This document shows positions 1 to 12,411 of a stretch of 64,000 bases of DNA, piece after piece. The notes beneath the pieces were generated by a model. The model ran no database searches and was not told where the DNA came from. It was given only the letters and a program-made list of their open reading frames with translations. Source of the DNA: Pycnopodia helianthoides (lineage: Eukaryota; Echinodermata; Asteroidea; Forcipulatida; Asteriidae); the NCBI GenBank assembly GCA_032158295.1, contig CM063245.1:1240001-1304000 (forward strand), written 5' to 3'. The position numbers and the translations under genes were made by a program. Every line of letters starts with the position of its first letter. The stretch's first letter is position 1.

Positions 1-224
1 TCAGCACACTTCAAGGAATATGAAGATGATACGCCTTCATGTCTAAAATCCCATAAATTCAGTTTACAAATTAAATTTTATTGCCTGAATTACAAAGTTT
101 TTGGAGCGGGACAACACACATTTGCAGACATTTTAAAGTCTATGACATCATGATAAAGAGTACACTGTTATAAACTAGATTTACCGGCATAGTCCGCTTC
201 CAAGATTTACTGGCATAGTAGTAG

Positions 225-2162
225 TTAGTTGAGCGAGAGGTTGTCTTCAGCCGACGCCTTCTCGAGAAACTCTGATGGTCGTCTTCCACGCATCCAGTCC
301 AGCATCAGCGTCCTAAGCTCAGTTGTTTCTTGTTGTGTTGCGTCCCTCTTCAGCTGATCCACGAAAGTTAGTCTCCTCCTGCCCTTGCTCCTGTTTCCAT
401 CGATGGGTTCCCAAAGAACTAAGGGGCTCACAGCTAGCTCTGGATGACGGACACAGTGGCCAGCCAGCCTCATTCTTCGTTCCCTGATCTTGACAGATAC
501 TCTTGGTAGGGAACTCTTGGTAGGGAATCGTAGAGCTGGGAGTTGGGAATATGGTCTTCCCAGTGTACATCAAGGGCCATCCGTAGCATTCTTGTATAGA
601 CGCCGTCTAGTGCTCTTTCTTGATTGGCTGTCAGAGTCCATGTCTCGGCTCCATTTAGAAGTACAGACTCAACTGTAGCAACGAACAGACGTCTCTTGAT
701 GTCATCGTTGATCAGCCCTCCAACTCGCCTCATGCCATGAAGGGCCGTCCACGCCAAAGCTCTCCTCACCCTTATCTCACTCTCAGTTCATCCTATGAGG
801 ACGCCAAGGTATTTAAACTCTTCAATGACCTCTAGGGGAGCGCCATCTCGGGTCTTGATGGTACTGTCTACTGAGTTAAATGCCATCACCTTTGTCTTCT
901 TTGAGTTGAGCTGCAGGCCAACTCGCCTACAGTGGAGCTCAACAGCTGCAAGCAGTTTTTGTGCCTGATCCACTGTACATGTGTCTGAGATGTCGTCAGC
1001 ATAGTCAAGGTCTGTAATCACCACGGCTGGCACTCTCCTTCTCCGGCGCCTGGCAAGCGTGAAGCCTAGCTCCTCCTCCCTTCCATTGATAGCACACCTC
1101 AAAGCGTAATCCAAGACGAGCACCAACAAGAATGGTGCTAGTGTGTCCCCCTGCAGAACTCCAGCCGTGATTTCAAAGAGGTCTGTGGTACCATCTGGGG
1201 TGACCACATTAGCCCACGTCTTGTTGTAGCTTGCAATGATTGCCATGACTACCTTTACTGGAACACCATAAGCTCGAAGGATCTCAATGAGCATGCCTCG
1301 GTGTACAGTGTCAAATGCTTTCTTAAAATCGATGAAGGTGATGACACATGACATGTTCTTGTCCTCAGGGCAAGGGTCTGCCCGGTTGTGGTTCTCTTTG
1401 GACGGAAACCATCCTGCGAGTTTCTCAGAAGCGGATCAAGCACAGAGCGTATGCGATTTAGAATCATACGGTTGTATGTCTTCATGACAAGCGAGGACAG
1501 ACTGATCCCTCGGTAGTTATCTGGTGTAGAGAGGTCACCCGATTTGGGTTCTGGTATGATGTTCAGAGTAACCCACTCCTCAGGTAGCTCTCCTAACTCG
1601 TAGGCTTTGTTAATGAGCGCCAGAACTTCATCGTCGAGTGGGACATACTTGAGTAGCTCAAGTTTTTCCCTGTCTTGATGCTTGACTTGGCCTTCTGGTA
1701 CTCCTTAAAGGAGAAGGGACTATCAAGTATGGGCAGGTTGCTGAACACTTGGCCTACTTGTGTGTCCTCATCCACTATCTCGGGCGGGTTCCCTAGCAGC
1801 TTCTTAAAGTGTGCATGCCATAGCTGCACCCTCTCCTCAGCGCTTGGGGCCTTGAGCTTGGCAGCTTGGGATTTACATCTGCCAGAGATTTCATTGATCA
1901 GCTTCCAACTACTTGCATGCTGCTGGGCTTCATGCGCGTTCTCGACCCCTTCTATCTTCTGCTCCAGCTCCTCTCTCTCGATAGTGGCGTAGATGCTATA
2001 TAGCTCCTGCTTCTCCAGCTTGTACTTATCCCGTAGGAGCTGAGAATCTCTCTCTCTATTGTAGGCATGATGTGCCTCGAGCATCCTCTGCCTTGCATCG
2101 TGAACTCTTGGGTAGTTGCAGAATCTGGATACAGTGACAGGCAAATCCCAGCAACTCAGTCA
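225..2162 (-). pseudogene. Decayed LINE (non-LTR) reverse transcriptase ORF
   Basis: Minus-strand reverse-transcriptase (RT) ORF broken into pieces in three frames. From 5' to 3': an N-terminal helical segment (about 2144-1593); an RT fingers segment (about 1640-1370) with NYRGIS and QDGFRP motifs; the RT palm (1354-788) with catalytic FDFKKAFD-type motif A, GVLQGDTLAP motif B and YADD motif C; then a thumb/C-terminal part (769-470 and 473-225). The breaks are a frameshift near 1600, one near 1360, an in-frame stop at 788-790 and a frameshift near 470. A cell-encoded RT of this type would copy its own RNA at the insertion site, but this copy cannot. No endonuclease domain is visible, so the copy is 5'-truncated or its endonuclease is lost. 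The clade is uncertain. Its 5' end runs directly into the 227-bp tandem repeat. Confidence 0.9.
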
Positions 2163-2727
2163 GATCATTCAGTAAACGCCAAAGCCACAGTCATCAAACA
2201 GCAAACTGAATATAACAACAAAAAAACTAACAGAAAGATTCTGAATTAATTATGGAATTTGGAAGGTTTAAATTATAATTTTTCTCATGTAAATAAGAAG
2301 ATTCTGATCATACCTTGACAGATCTCCATTGATGTTTTTGTGGTCCGGGTTAACAACAGAACACTGCATCCATCCCAGCAACTCAGTCAGATCATTCAGT
2401 AAACGCCAAAGCCACAGTCATCAAACAGCAAACTGAATATAACAACAAAAAAACTAACAGAAAGATTCTGAATTAATTATGGAATTTGGAAGGTTTAAAT
2501 TATAATTTTCTCATGTAAATAAGAAGATTCTGATCATACCTTGACAGATCTCCATTGATGTTTTTGTGGTCCGGGTTAACAACAGAACACTGCATCCATC
2601 CCAGCAACTCAGTCAGATCATTCAGTAAACGCCAAAGCCACAGTCATCAAACAGCAAACTGAATATAAAAAAAAAACTAACAGAAAGATTCTGAATTAAT
2701 TATGGAATTTGGAAAGTTTAAATTTAA
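2147..2727. repeat. 227-bp tandem repeat, about 2.5 copies
   Basis: Units begin at 2147, 2374 and 2600 with CCCAGCAACTCAGTCAGATC. The spacing is 227 and 226 bp, and the third unit stops near 2727. Units are nearly identical, differing mainly in homopolymer lengths. The first unit abuts the 5' end of the decayed minus-strand LINE, so the repeat may be a 5' (promoter-type) monomer array of that element. Alternatively it is an unrelated satellite. Confidence 0.9.
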
Positions 2728-3204
2728 AAAATCCGAGATGATACGAGTCAAACTGCAAATGATAAATTTGACAAAATCACAAAATTTACTCCAAAAGTTA
2801 TTTGGATGCCCAATTTGTCCAAATATATTTGAGCCACTGAATTATTTTGGGATAATAGTTTCTGTGTGCATTTGTGAATGGTAATCAAAACATTTTTGAT
2901 TAAGATTTCAGATGGACATGAAATTTTACTCTGTATCTAAGCTGCAGGGTTATGAAGCTAAGCTTAAAAAATCTTTTCTTCAAATTTTACCGTCACAACT
3001 CCACCAATGTCTCCATGTTGACAACAGCAAAAAGGGCACATGTGAGCCCTAATTGTGATTAAATTTCTCATTTATTTAATGATTTCTTTCTCTCTGAAAT
3101 TTATTTTAGTCTTCCATAATCGAACAATAAACTGGGCAGGGGATTTTCTAGGTTCTGGAACCTTCAAAATATATTTCAAAGTTTGGTTATATTAATGTTG
3201 GTAA
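2728..3204. other. AT-rich intergenic, nothing recognised
   Basis: No coding signature, RNA gene or structured repeat was recognised. The short open frame at 2702-2884 shows no protein-like conservation and begins inside the tandem repeat. Confidence 0.5.
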
Positions 3205-3625
3205 TGTGCTAAAACATAGGGCCATAGATAGGTTTCTGTCACCACAATGCTGATTCATTGGCAAAATTATCAAGAAAAAGTCACATGTGCAAATTTCAGC
3301 TTAATACAGTGTCTACTTGTTGAATAAACAGCAAAAACTGTCACTGTATTTTTATCCACGTTTAGCGAGGTGACAGCAGGTATCAACCACATCTCTGACA
3401 GCAGCATTCGCAAATGGCCACCAACCCTCAGAAATTTGAGGAACGATACATGCATGAATTGTTCTCAGATTCAAATATTTGTATTGGTTTCTAATCAACG
3501 GCAGCATTTCAGACAAAATAATTTGCAGGATGCTTTCTACCATTGCCATCTTTACAATAAGTTTGGCCTACAATGTTAATTTATTTTTAAAATTTTGGTT
3601 TACCAAAAGTATGACCCTACCTTAA
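3205..3625. mobile_element. Dispersed repeat, candidate TTAA-type MITE
   Basis: The block from about 3265 to 3385 is shared with 31725-31830 (common words ATTTTTATCCA and GAGGTGACAGCAGG). The right end reads AGTATGACCCTACCTTAA. Its reverse complement resembles the start of the other copy at 31681 (TTAAAGGTGGGGTCATAG), suggesting TIRs flanked by TTAA. No coding capacity was seen. Class is inferred from the ends only. Confidence 0.5.
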
Positions 3626-4838
3626 ACGTCAACACTTTAATAATAGTGTCAACCTCATTGTTTGATTTAGAAAAACCTACCTGATGAACTGGAACTGTGG
3701 CATCTGAATGCAACGCATCTTTGGATCATACATCTTCTGCCATGGACAGTATGGACACACAGTCATCTGACATCACCTCGGCACTCTCTCACAGGCAGAT
3801 GGTGCACACACAACCGTAACACAGAAATGAAACAAAATTTGTACACAAATTTTATACTTTCAATTCAACTCAAAGTGACATTTTAAGAATGTTGCTTGAA
3901 GCATACGTGGGGTGTTGTGGTTGTGACATGATCTTATGATGTGAGATGAGGGAATGAATGATCAAAAAGTGCAAGGAAAGAGTTTAACGTCAGTACTTGT
4001 TAGTGTGCAGAGGAAAAGAATATAAAATAGCACTGTATGCTCAAGTAATGCACAAACTTGCGGATTTGAAGTGAAAAAAAGTTAGTTGTGTTAGTGCAAG
4101 CGAAACAGTTCTGCATTACTTGAGCAAAGTTTGATACATGTGGGAAAAAACTCTACAGCGAAGTCCAAGCTAGCCGGGGCTATGTAGTTGTCAGAGATAC
4201 CGTCATTGTTCACAGCAGGGTCAGCCATTGGAGATCTTGCAGTTTTCTGGGTAAGTAAAGTTATGAGAAATATATAAAAATAAAATCAAACAGTTTAGAA
4301 TACTCATCAATATTGCATTATTTTACTGTCATTATCATAAAAATCAATCAGAAATGAAAAAATCTGTTGAGTGAGGGAGGGGTAGGGAATGGAATTCCTA
4401 AGTAGAGTATAGTGATGCAAAATGAAAGCGAACCACAATAGTCTTTAAAAACATCTTGAACACATTTCAACAAATGCAGATAGAGCTGTGGAGGAGAGAG
4501 GGAGGCACAGTTGACTACACAATACAAGGCAGAATAGATTAAAGGTATTACCGCACAAAAGTTTGATTTAACTAACAAGAAGACTAAAAATTTTGATTTG
4601 TTTTAGAAAAAGACAGCAACATATTGGTAAGTCAGGTTTTGTTCTTTAGATGCTCTATCCCGAAGGAGGTGCAATCGATGTCTGATTGATTAAGTGCTTG
4701 CAGTATCCACTGGTTCATCAGGTAGATACAGGTTCATGGTTAAATCTTCCTGTAAAAAGATTGAAACAACAAATACAATTACTGTGGTGATTTTGTTCTA
4801 TTGTACATTCATGGTTTGACAATTTTATTTGTGGAAGC
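3626..4838. other. Intergenic, nothing recognised
   Basis: AT-rich sequence with only short unsupported open frames. I see no repeat, RNA or coding signal that I can name. Confidence 0.5.
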
Positions 4839-4839
4839 T

Positions 4840-5445
4840 GTGACTTTCTCCTGTGTTTGGATTGACGCAGCGTCTACATCAATAAGAAAAATGTGAGCCA
4901 TCACACAAACTTTCTCCTGTATTTTGGAGTCACTCAGAGTCTAGATCAATAAGAAAAATCTGTGCCATCATACAGACTTTCTTCTGCGTTTGGAGTAACC
5001 CAGAGTCTTCAGCAATAAGAAAAATCTGTGCTGTCACACAGACTTTCTTCTGTATTTCGATGAACGCTTAGTCTTCAGCAAAAGAAAAATCTGCACTGAC
5101 AAACATAATTTTTAAAGTGTTTAGAGTGGTGCAGAGTCTACATCAATATGAAAAATCTGCGCCATCACGCAGACTTTGCCTGTGTTTGGAGTGACCCAAA
5201 GTCTTCTTCATTAGGAAAAAGCTCATTGTCAAACAGAATTTCTCATGTGTTTGGAGTGATGCAGAGTCTACATCAACAAAGACAAATCTGTGTAATAACC
5301 CTGACTTTCTCCAGCTATTGGAGTGACGCAGAGTCTACATTAACATGGAAAATTTGCGTCATCACACAAACTTTCTCCTGTATTTGAAATGACACAGAGT
5401 CTTCAGCAAAAGAACAATATAAGCCGTCAAACAGAGTTTTTCATT
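4840..5445. repeat. 66-bp tandem repeat, about nine diverged copies
   Basis: A phrase close to ACTTTCTCCTGTGTTTGGAG recurs at about 4843, 4909, 4976, 5042, 5105, 5172, 5237, 5303 and 5370, i.e. every 63-67 bp. Each is followed by GCAGAGTCTACATCAATAAG-like words. Units differ at many positions, so the array is old. The period is a multiple of three, so an open frame crosses part of it (5148-5387), but stops interrupt other units. Confidence 0.85.
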
Positions 5446-6280
5446 GTGTGTGTTTTCAGTGCAGTTATTTTCCTGCGATTTCAACCGGAAGTGAAAGTCA
5501 AATAGGTAACATCTCTGTGGCAAGGTTTGAGAAGGCTTATGGACCTACAACATTGTGTAAAATTTGTGAGTAGTGTGTGTGTAAAAAGTATGAATATTTC
5601 CTAAAGTATGAATTTTGAAATTTTCAACTTCCGGTTCGAACAGGAAGTCGAAGTCAAATGGTGTAAAACTTGGTGTAGTATAACTAGATTTTTCATGACC
5701 TCTCCCATGATGTATAGATTGTTTTAATAGCTAATGTACTTCTTGAGTTATGAATTTATTAATTATTAAACTTTGATTTACTGTATTTTGACACCTGATG
5801 ACATCATCATGACGTCACAACTACCTGATGGAGGTTTTATGCAGGTTCTAACATGGTGTAAATTTGATATACAGAAGATACTGTTTTTGCCGGGAAAGTT
5901 TTTTTTTAAGAATTACACAAAGGCAAACTTTGACCTTTCAGTACGACCGTAAATAAAGGTCATTTGAATTTGGCGTCAACTTTTTAAATGTTGCACATGT
6001 CTTGATCTATCATATGCCAAAATATGAATACTGAAGCTATATTATTAAGAAACATACATGTATTGGCATGATCTCACTTTTTTTTACTTAAATGGCTTGT
6101 AAATAATCATGACGTCACTGCAACAGTTTTTTCTTCTAATAAATATCTAACTATGTGAAAAGTTAGAAGGTTGTGTGAGCGTGGGAAGTGTGCTTTTGTT
6201 AGCGGACAATCGTGAGATATAAGAAGAAGAAGTATTAGGCCCTACAACAACATTTTTGTTTAAGCGGAACAAAAACAAGA

Positions 6281-6312
6281 GGTGTTCCGGGCGAAGTGCC
6301 CCAACACCTATA
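6281..6312. repeat. A-rich tract plus hairpin module
   Basis: AACAAAAACAAGAGGTGTTC is followed by a GGGC/GCCC stem and CAACACCTA. It matches the modules at 12.3, 13.8 and 15.1 kb in order (A-rich lead, AGGTGTTC arm, loop, complementary arm ending ACACCT). Confidence 0.6.
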
Positions 6313-6344
6313 TAGCAAAAACCTACAGGAAGAAAATACCTCAA

Positions 6345-7190
6345 ACTCACTGCAGAAATGCAAATTTAAAGTACTTGTATAGGACTACGTAATCAAAACT
6401 GGTTTGAAGTTCACACAATATCTGACTAACTAACACGAACAAATACATACTTGCATGAAATTGTCTGTATAGATCCAGGTACATAAGTACATTGATCCAT
6501 TGTAAGTACATGTTGGTATTGTAGGTTACAAAGATTATATTGAGTGAAACAGAAGATTGCAAACACCGATTTTGCACAGGTACATGTACAATGTACAATG
6601 TATAGACATAGGTTGGTGCAGCAAGCTCATTGACCAGTGCTACAAAGCATCGAGTATGACAGCATGTGTTCAAAAAACACAAAAATGCATTATGGGTAAT
6701 TTCATTAAGTCTGCCCTATTTGTTTTAGCTCAACAGAGGATTTAACAGCCCTGTAGAACTATTGCAGCCCACTCAAAAACGAAAGAAATTGCTCAATTGT
6801 ATGTTAACTTGCGTAACATTTGAGTAACTCGTGTATGGTAACTTGCGTTACACATTTTGTGGGGGTATTATCTTATATTGTAAGAGGTTTCATGCTTTGT
6901 CACTTTACTGACAGTTCATGAGTGAATGAAATTTAGAAAATATACTCTACTTGATTAATTTACTCCTTGTGTTTAGAAGGGAGAAAAAATGTTATCTTGG
7001 TAACTCGCGTTACATCGTTGAAATGCAAGAAACCGATGCCATCATGTGAATTACTGTGAATGGATTGGAACTTGGATTTTTTTCTCACATGAGTTGAAAC
7101 TTGAATAATACTCAGTACCCTTCTAATTATCAGTTGAATCAATCAGAAAACATTTTCTTTGCAATACAACTTATAAGGTTATTTCACAAT
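6345..7190. other. AT-rich spacer inside the array region
   Basis: No array monomers or coding features were recognised. GTAACTTGCGTTAC-type words recur at about 6800, 6840 and 7000 without a clear repeat unit. Confidence 0.4.
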
Positions 7191-7194
7191 TCAC

Positions 7195-7390
7195 CTACAT
7201 GCCTTGGAATTACACGGAGGCCACAAAGGCCATGGCCTCTGTTGCCCCAGTTCCCTGGTCTTGGCCTTGGTGCCCCTTCAAAAGTTTCCCATAGTCATAG
7301 ACTTGAACATTTTCCAATGGAAGTGCCTTTGCAATATGAAAATGGCCTTGTATGCCCTCTCAGAAATGAAATTCCAGGCCTGAACCTATT
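7195..7390. repeat. Dispersed repeat, GGCC-rich
   Basis: The part at 7320-7388 is shared with 35155-35220 (common words TGAAAATGGCCTTG, GCCCTCTCA and TGAAATTCCAGGCCTGAAC). The left part is rich in GGCCT/AGGCC words. The ORF crossing it (7101-7451) shows no recognisable protein. It is a dispersed element of unknown class. Confidence 0.6.
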
Positions 7391-8099
7391 TTCCTTAGCA
7401 TTGAAGCAGAAAATGTGTCAATTACAATTTCAAGCGTTATTTGTCAAATAATTGACCAATTTCAATAACATTTCATCATCAAGCTTGTGTTGTCTTGATG
7501 TTAAGGTTCAAATGCCTAATGAGTTTCAATGTTCAATTCAATTTCAATCTTGAGTTATGCCGTAAATAAGCCCGAAAGTGATGTTTTTCAAGAAAAAAAA
7601 CCTAAGGCAAACTTCGACCCAGGGTAACGACCCGGAAGTAAACTTTTTGAAGTTAACTTTTCAAAGATTGTCCGTGTCTAGATCTATCATATGCCCAAAT
7701 ATGAATACTGTGGCTATAATATTCAGAGACGTACAGGCATTGGCATGAAGTCACTTTTTGCACTAAAATTTGCTTGTAATTTGACACCCGATGACGTCAT
7801 CATGACGCCACAACTTCTGTATCATCTGCTAGTTGTGATCTACCTACATGTAAAGTTTCAAGTTGATAAAGGCCTCGCAACTATGCGTTTTTTCTAGACA
7901 AAGCCCACCGAGAAGAAGAAAAACTAAAAACTAGACGTACAGTGTTTGTAAACAACAAACACACAGGTGTTCGTGAGTGATGTCAGATTGTGTTTGAATG
8001 AAATGGGGACGACATTTAACATAGCAATTAAATGAGAAAAACTGTAAATCGTCATATCTAGAGAACCATAAATGATAAATACATGATCTTTGCTTCGTA

Positions 8100-8890
8100 T
8101 GAAAATTCAACATTTTGTTTACAACTCGTACACAGAATGTGACCCCATGTGACCTTTACTTCCGGTCGAAAACGGACGTTTAAGGTTTTTTTGGCGGAAA
8201 CATTGTATCCTATGAACCAAATATGGTACACCTTTAATCATTGTATCATCTGAAGGCCCTTGAACAGTTCTACAAATCTTTCATTAGGTACGACCACATG
8301 TGACCTTTACTTCCGCTCAAAACCGGAAGTTGAATTTTCTTACATAAAGAAAACTTGTCATATCTCATGAACCATAAACGTTTTAGACTTAAAACTTCAC
8401 AAATACTTAGACCTTTGTGTTTAAATATGTATGTGTGAAATTCGGTTTGATGATGTCATCGATGACGTCATAACAATAAATCACTGTTCAATATTTAGAA
8501 AAATCATAATTGGAGAATCACAAATGCTACATGTAAGATACTTGCACAATAAACAATCTCTTGCCAGATTATGCAAATCACATACACAATGTGACACCAT
8601 ATGACCTTTGCTTCCGGTTGAAACCGGAAGTTCAAAATTCAGATTTCAAACGTTCATTTCTCATAAACCAAGAAGGGTATTGTTTTGAAACTTACTATGT
8701 ATATAGATTGTAGTATGTATATGACACCCAAATTGTTTTGGTGCGATGACGTCATCGATGACGTCATAACAATTAATCAACGTTTAATATTAAAAACAAT
8801 CATAATCGGAGAACCATAAATGCTACATTACAAGGTACTTGCACCATAAAAAAGCTCCAGCCGAATTGTACAAATCACATTCAAAGGGTG
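8100..8890 (-). repeat. Inverted block of ~150-bp array monomers
   Basis: The phrase ATGTGACCTTTACTTCCGG or a close form recurs at about 8148, 8298 and 8599, giving spacings of about 150 and 300 bp. This is the reverse complement of the CCGGAAGTCAAGGTCA phrase found in plus orientation at 10.1-10.9 kb. Confidence 0.75.
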
Positions 8891-9105
8891 ACCATATACG
8901 ACCTGAGATATATTTCTAAGTGAAATTGGCCATTAAAATATCAAAATCTCGATCCAATACCTTACGTGGCATGTGGCATACTACTCGCGACTGATTCCAG
9001 TGCAACGGAGTGGAAGCTAGCCTTATGTCAAGACGCTTGTTGCCTGATATTTAATTGCTATGTTAAATGTCGTCCCCATTTCATTCAAACACAATCTGAC
9101 ATCAC

Positions 9106-9791
9106 CATAGAGCTATATATATTGACTAGAGCGCTAACACCCCGTTATACATGCACTAAGGTTTTGAAGCCGTGTGGGCGCATCCATGTTTATGTACAAA
9201 CCAATACAAAAGCTTGAAATTTTGTACGGCAATTGTACGGCTATTTGCATGATAAAGCGTTTGTTCTTTTCTATGCGTCATCGAACCAAATATGCAGCAA
9301 ATGAGAACGCACAATCTGCTAATGAGCGTACAAACTGCGAGCGTCATGTTCGTCATGTTTAACATGTGCGTTTGCGCGTATACGTTTTTGTTTTTTTTTA
9401 GTTCGTCATTCTTGCCGGCGTATTGTGTATCCTTGAAGCAGATTTCGTTTTTGTCCCCTTGACATCTTGAAGCATTGAATCCTCCCAAACAAGGCTTTAG
9501 TTCGACTCAGCATTTTTCCTAAGACGTAAGTAACAACATCAGAGAATCACCTACTACATATTTTTTTTTAAGACATCACTAAAATCACCTGTTTACAAGA
9601 GCAATGATCGTTAGATTAAATATGGCGTGTACGTAAGCGCGCACGCCGAATGCAAAATTTTCGCGGCCATGTGTGCTCTCTTAAAATTAAAATCGTTCCG
9701 TAGTCACGCAACACATCAAACATGTCTGCGCCCAGGGTGGCTTCTAAACTCAGAGCAAGTTAGCGCTCTAGTCAATATATATGGCTCTATG
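9106..9791. mobile_element. 686-bp TIR transposon with 8-bp target duplication
   Basis: 33-bp TIRs at 9106-9138 and 9759-9791, starting CATAGAGC and differing at one position. They are flanked by perfect 8-bp direct repeats GACATCAC (9098-9105, 9792-9799). The uninterrupted arm at 7929-8035 shows the empty-site sequence with a single GACATCAC, confirming insertion. No transposase is encoded, so it is non-autonomous. An 8-bp TSD is typical of hAT and P superfamilies. The CA-starting 33-bp TIR does not decide between them. Confidence 0.92.
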
Positions 9792-10140
9792 GACATCACT
9801 CACGAACACCTGTGTGTTTGTTGTTTACAAACACTGTACGTCTAGTTTATTTTGGATGTTATGACGTCGTCGATGACGTCATCGCCCCGAAAAAGTTGCG
9901 GTTTCGTCTATACACTAAGGTCTAAGTGCATGATAAGTTTCAATTCTCTAGGAGTTATACTTTTGGTGAAAATTGCGAGAGAAGGATCTCAGATAAAGTG
10001 GAAAAAAAAAACCAGAACAGTAACACCAGAAATTCAGTTTTTGTCAATTACAAAAACAAGGTGTTCGTGAGTAATTTCATTAAAGTTGTGATTGATTGAA
10101 TTGGTGACGAAATTTTACCTTATCAATCCAATTTCTGGTT

Positions 10141-10915
10141 CAGGAGTTATATTCATTCATTATAAAACTTCAACTGCCGGTTTGAACCAGAAGTCAATGT
10201 CATATGAGATCATACTCTTTGTATCGTTTCTTAAGTTGTTACATATCATCCCAACGATGTTTAGATTGTAAAAATCCAATACGTGGTTCAGAAGTTATGA
10301 ATTTTTATAACATGACATTTCAACTTCGGTTTTTACCGGAAGTCAAGGTCAAACCGGTCACATTTTGAATAGTGCGTGTCAATTTATTTATGACCTTTCA
10401 GATGATATATGGATTGAAAAAATCCAATGCCTGTTTCAGGAGTTATGAATTTTTCAAAATTTAAACATCAATTTCCGGTTTAGACCGGAAGTCGAGGTTA
10501 AAAAGGGTCACATTTTGTGTAGCGCGTGATTAGTTTATGAAGACCTTTTAGATGATGGATGGATTGTAAACATCTAATATGTGGTTCAGAACTTTTGATT
10601 TTTCAAATATAAAGTTTCAACTTCCGTTTTGAACCGGAAGGCAATGTCAAATGAGGTCACACTTGGTAGCGTTGATGGAGTCTTCTGAGTCCTTTCTTAT
10701 GACTTATAGATGATAAAAATAAAACATGTGGTTCAGGATTTGTAATTAATGAAACATTAAATATCAATTTTCGACTTTAACCGGAAGTCGAGGTCAAACA
10801 GGGTCGCATATTGTGTAGCACGTGATAAGTCTAACAAGACCTTTCAGATGATGTTTGAATTGTTAAAATCCAACGTGTGGTTCAGGAGTTAAGAATTTTT
10901 CAAATAATTAGATGG
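10141..10915 (+). repeat. Five tandem ~148-bp monomers
   Basis: Monomers start at CAGGAGTTATGAATTTTT-like words at 10141, 10290, 10437, 10587, 10734 and 10883, giving periods of 149, 147, 150, 147 and 149 bp. Each carries an ETS-like CCGGAAG (diverged in the first monomer), then TCAAGGTCAAA or a close form, then GGTCACATTTTGTGTAG and GATGATGTATGGATTGTAAA. Units are well diverged, so the array is old. Confidence 0.85.
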
Positions 10916-12315
10916 ATGATCCGCTGGGGTGCAATATGAGCTCTAACACCGATGGATGCGGAATGTATTCCAGCATGGTCCCCACAGCACAATACATTTA
11001 CGTGCAAAATAATCACACATGCATTTAACATAGAACGTCAATGAAACTGCACGTGTCAGTGCACGTGTAGAGGAGGTTGACCCTAATTGACCATCTTATT
11101 GACGGTCAACTGTTACGTGAGATATGTGTGGCTGTACAGGTACAGCCTATGTTTACGTGTGTTCTTTCACCATCGCGCGTCATCAATGCGGGTTAACTTA
11201 AACGTGCGCCTTTTTCGACCAGATGTAAAAATCAAAATGTTGTTATCTCTGTGCAACAGTTTGAGCAGGCTTAACGTTCTACAACCTAATACAAAAAAAT
11301 CTCTAAAATGATCAGTAGTTTTTGAGATATGAATTTTTGAAATTTTCAACTTCCGTTTTGAACCAGAGGTCAAGGTCAAATGGGGTCAAATTGTATGTAG
11401 CGTTTTTTGAACTTTCAACGACCTGTCAGATGTTTTATAGATTGTAAAAATCCTACATGTGGTTCAGGAGTTATGATTTTTTACAAATATTAAACTTTGA
11501 ATTAGTGTAATTTGATACCTGATGATGTCATCATGACATCATCAAGTCTGTGTCGTCTTGATACCGAGGTTCAATTGTCTGACAAGTTTCAATGTTCAAT
11601 TCACTTTCAATCTTGAGTTATGCTGTAAAAAAGGCAAAAAACAGATTTTTGAAGGAAAAAAACCCAGGGTAACGACCCGGAAGTAAAGGTCATACGATTT
11701 TGTGGTTAACTTTTGAAATGTTGCCCCATTCTTCAACTAAAAGATGCCCAATTATGAACATCGTAGTATACAGATTGCCGAAACTACAGCAATAAGCAAA
11801 TGGTCAATTTTCAATTTTAAAAATCTTGTAATTCAACACCCGATGACGTCATCGTAACGTCATGACAAATGTGTTGTCTTCATATCGAGGTACAATTGCC
11901 TGATGAGTTTTAAGGTTCAATTCAGTTTCAATCTTGAGTTATGCCCGAAAAATGAAAACAAAAACAAAGGCAGACTTTGACCTTCCGGTACGACCGGAAC
12001 TAAAGGTCATAAGATTTTGACGTTAACTTTTGAAATGTTGCCCCAGTCTTGGACTATCAGATACCCAATTATGAACATCATAGCTTTTAAATTCATTGAA
12101 ATACAGCACATAGCAAATGGGCACTTTTCAACTTTAAAAACCTTGTAATTTGACACCTGATTACGTCATCGTGACGTAATGAAAACTGTGCCGTCTTCAT
12201 ATTGTGGTTCAATTGTCTGATGAGTTTCAAGGTTCAATTCAGTTTCAATCTTGAGTTATGTTGCCGAGAAGAGTTCCACGGAAGAAGATGAAGAAAAAAA
12301 AAAAAAAAAAAAAAA

Positions 12316-12411
12316 CAAGAGGTGTTCGTGCTTGTATTGCACGAACACCTAAAAAAACATTTTAAAAAACGAACAAAAACAATGAGTTGTTCGCGCTGCT
12401 GCACGAACACC
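12316..12411. repeat. Two A-rich/hairpin modules
   Basis: After an A-tract (12294-12314) come two hairpins. One has arms AGGTGTTCGTGC and GCACGAACACCT around a TTGTATT loop. The other (12382-12411) has GTTGTTCGCGC and GCACGAACACC arms. AAAACGAACAAAAACAATGA separates them. The reading frames through this block are by-products of the A-tracts. Confidence 0.8.

Larger units (their letters stand above)
7929..9848. mobile_element. Element with ~107-bp inverted terminal arms
   Basis: The left arm 7929-8035 begins AAACTAGACGTACAGTGTTT. It is repeated in reverse complement at about 9049-9105 plus 9800-9848, where a later 686-bp element interrupts the right arm. The interior (8036-9048) consists of minus-oriented array monomers with CCGGAAGT and AGGTCA words. 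The arms carry the GGTGTTCGTGAG word also seen at 10061. It looks like a foldback or MITE-type element. No TSD could be assigned. Confidence 0.7.

Noticed and set aside
5148..5387. Protein with 22-residue repeats from the 66-bp array
   Set aside because: Only part of the array is open, neighbouring units carry stops, and no start context is visible.
7101..7451. 116-codon frame as a host gene
   Set aside because: Overlaps a dispersed GGCC-rich repeat also found at 35.2 kb. Composition does not look like a conserved protein.
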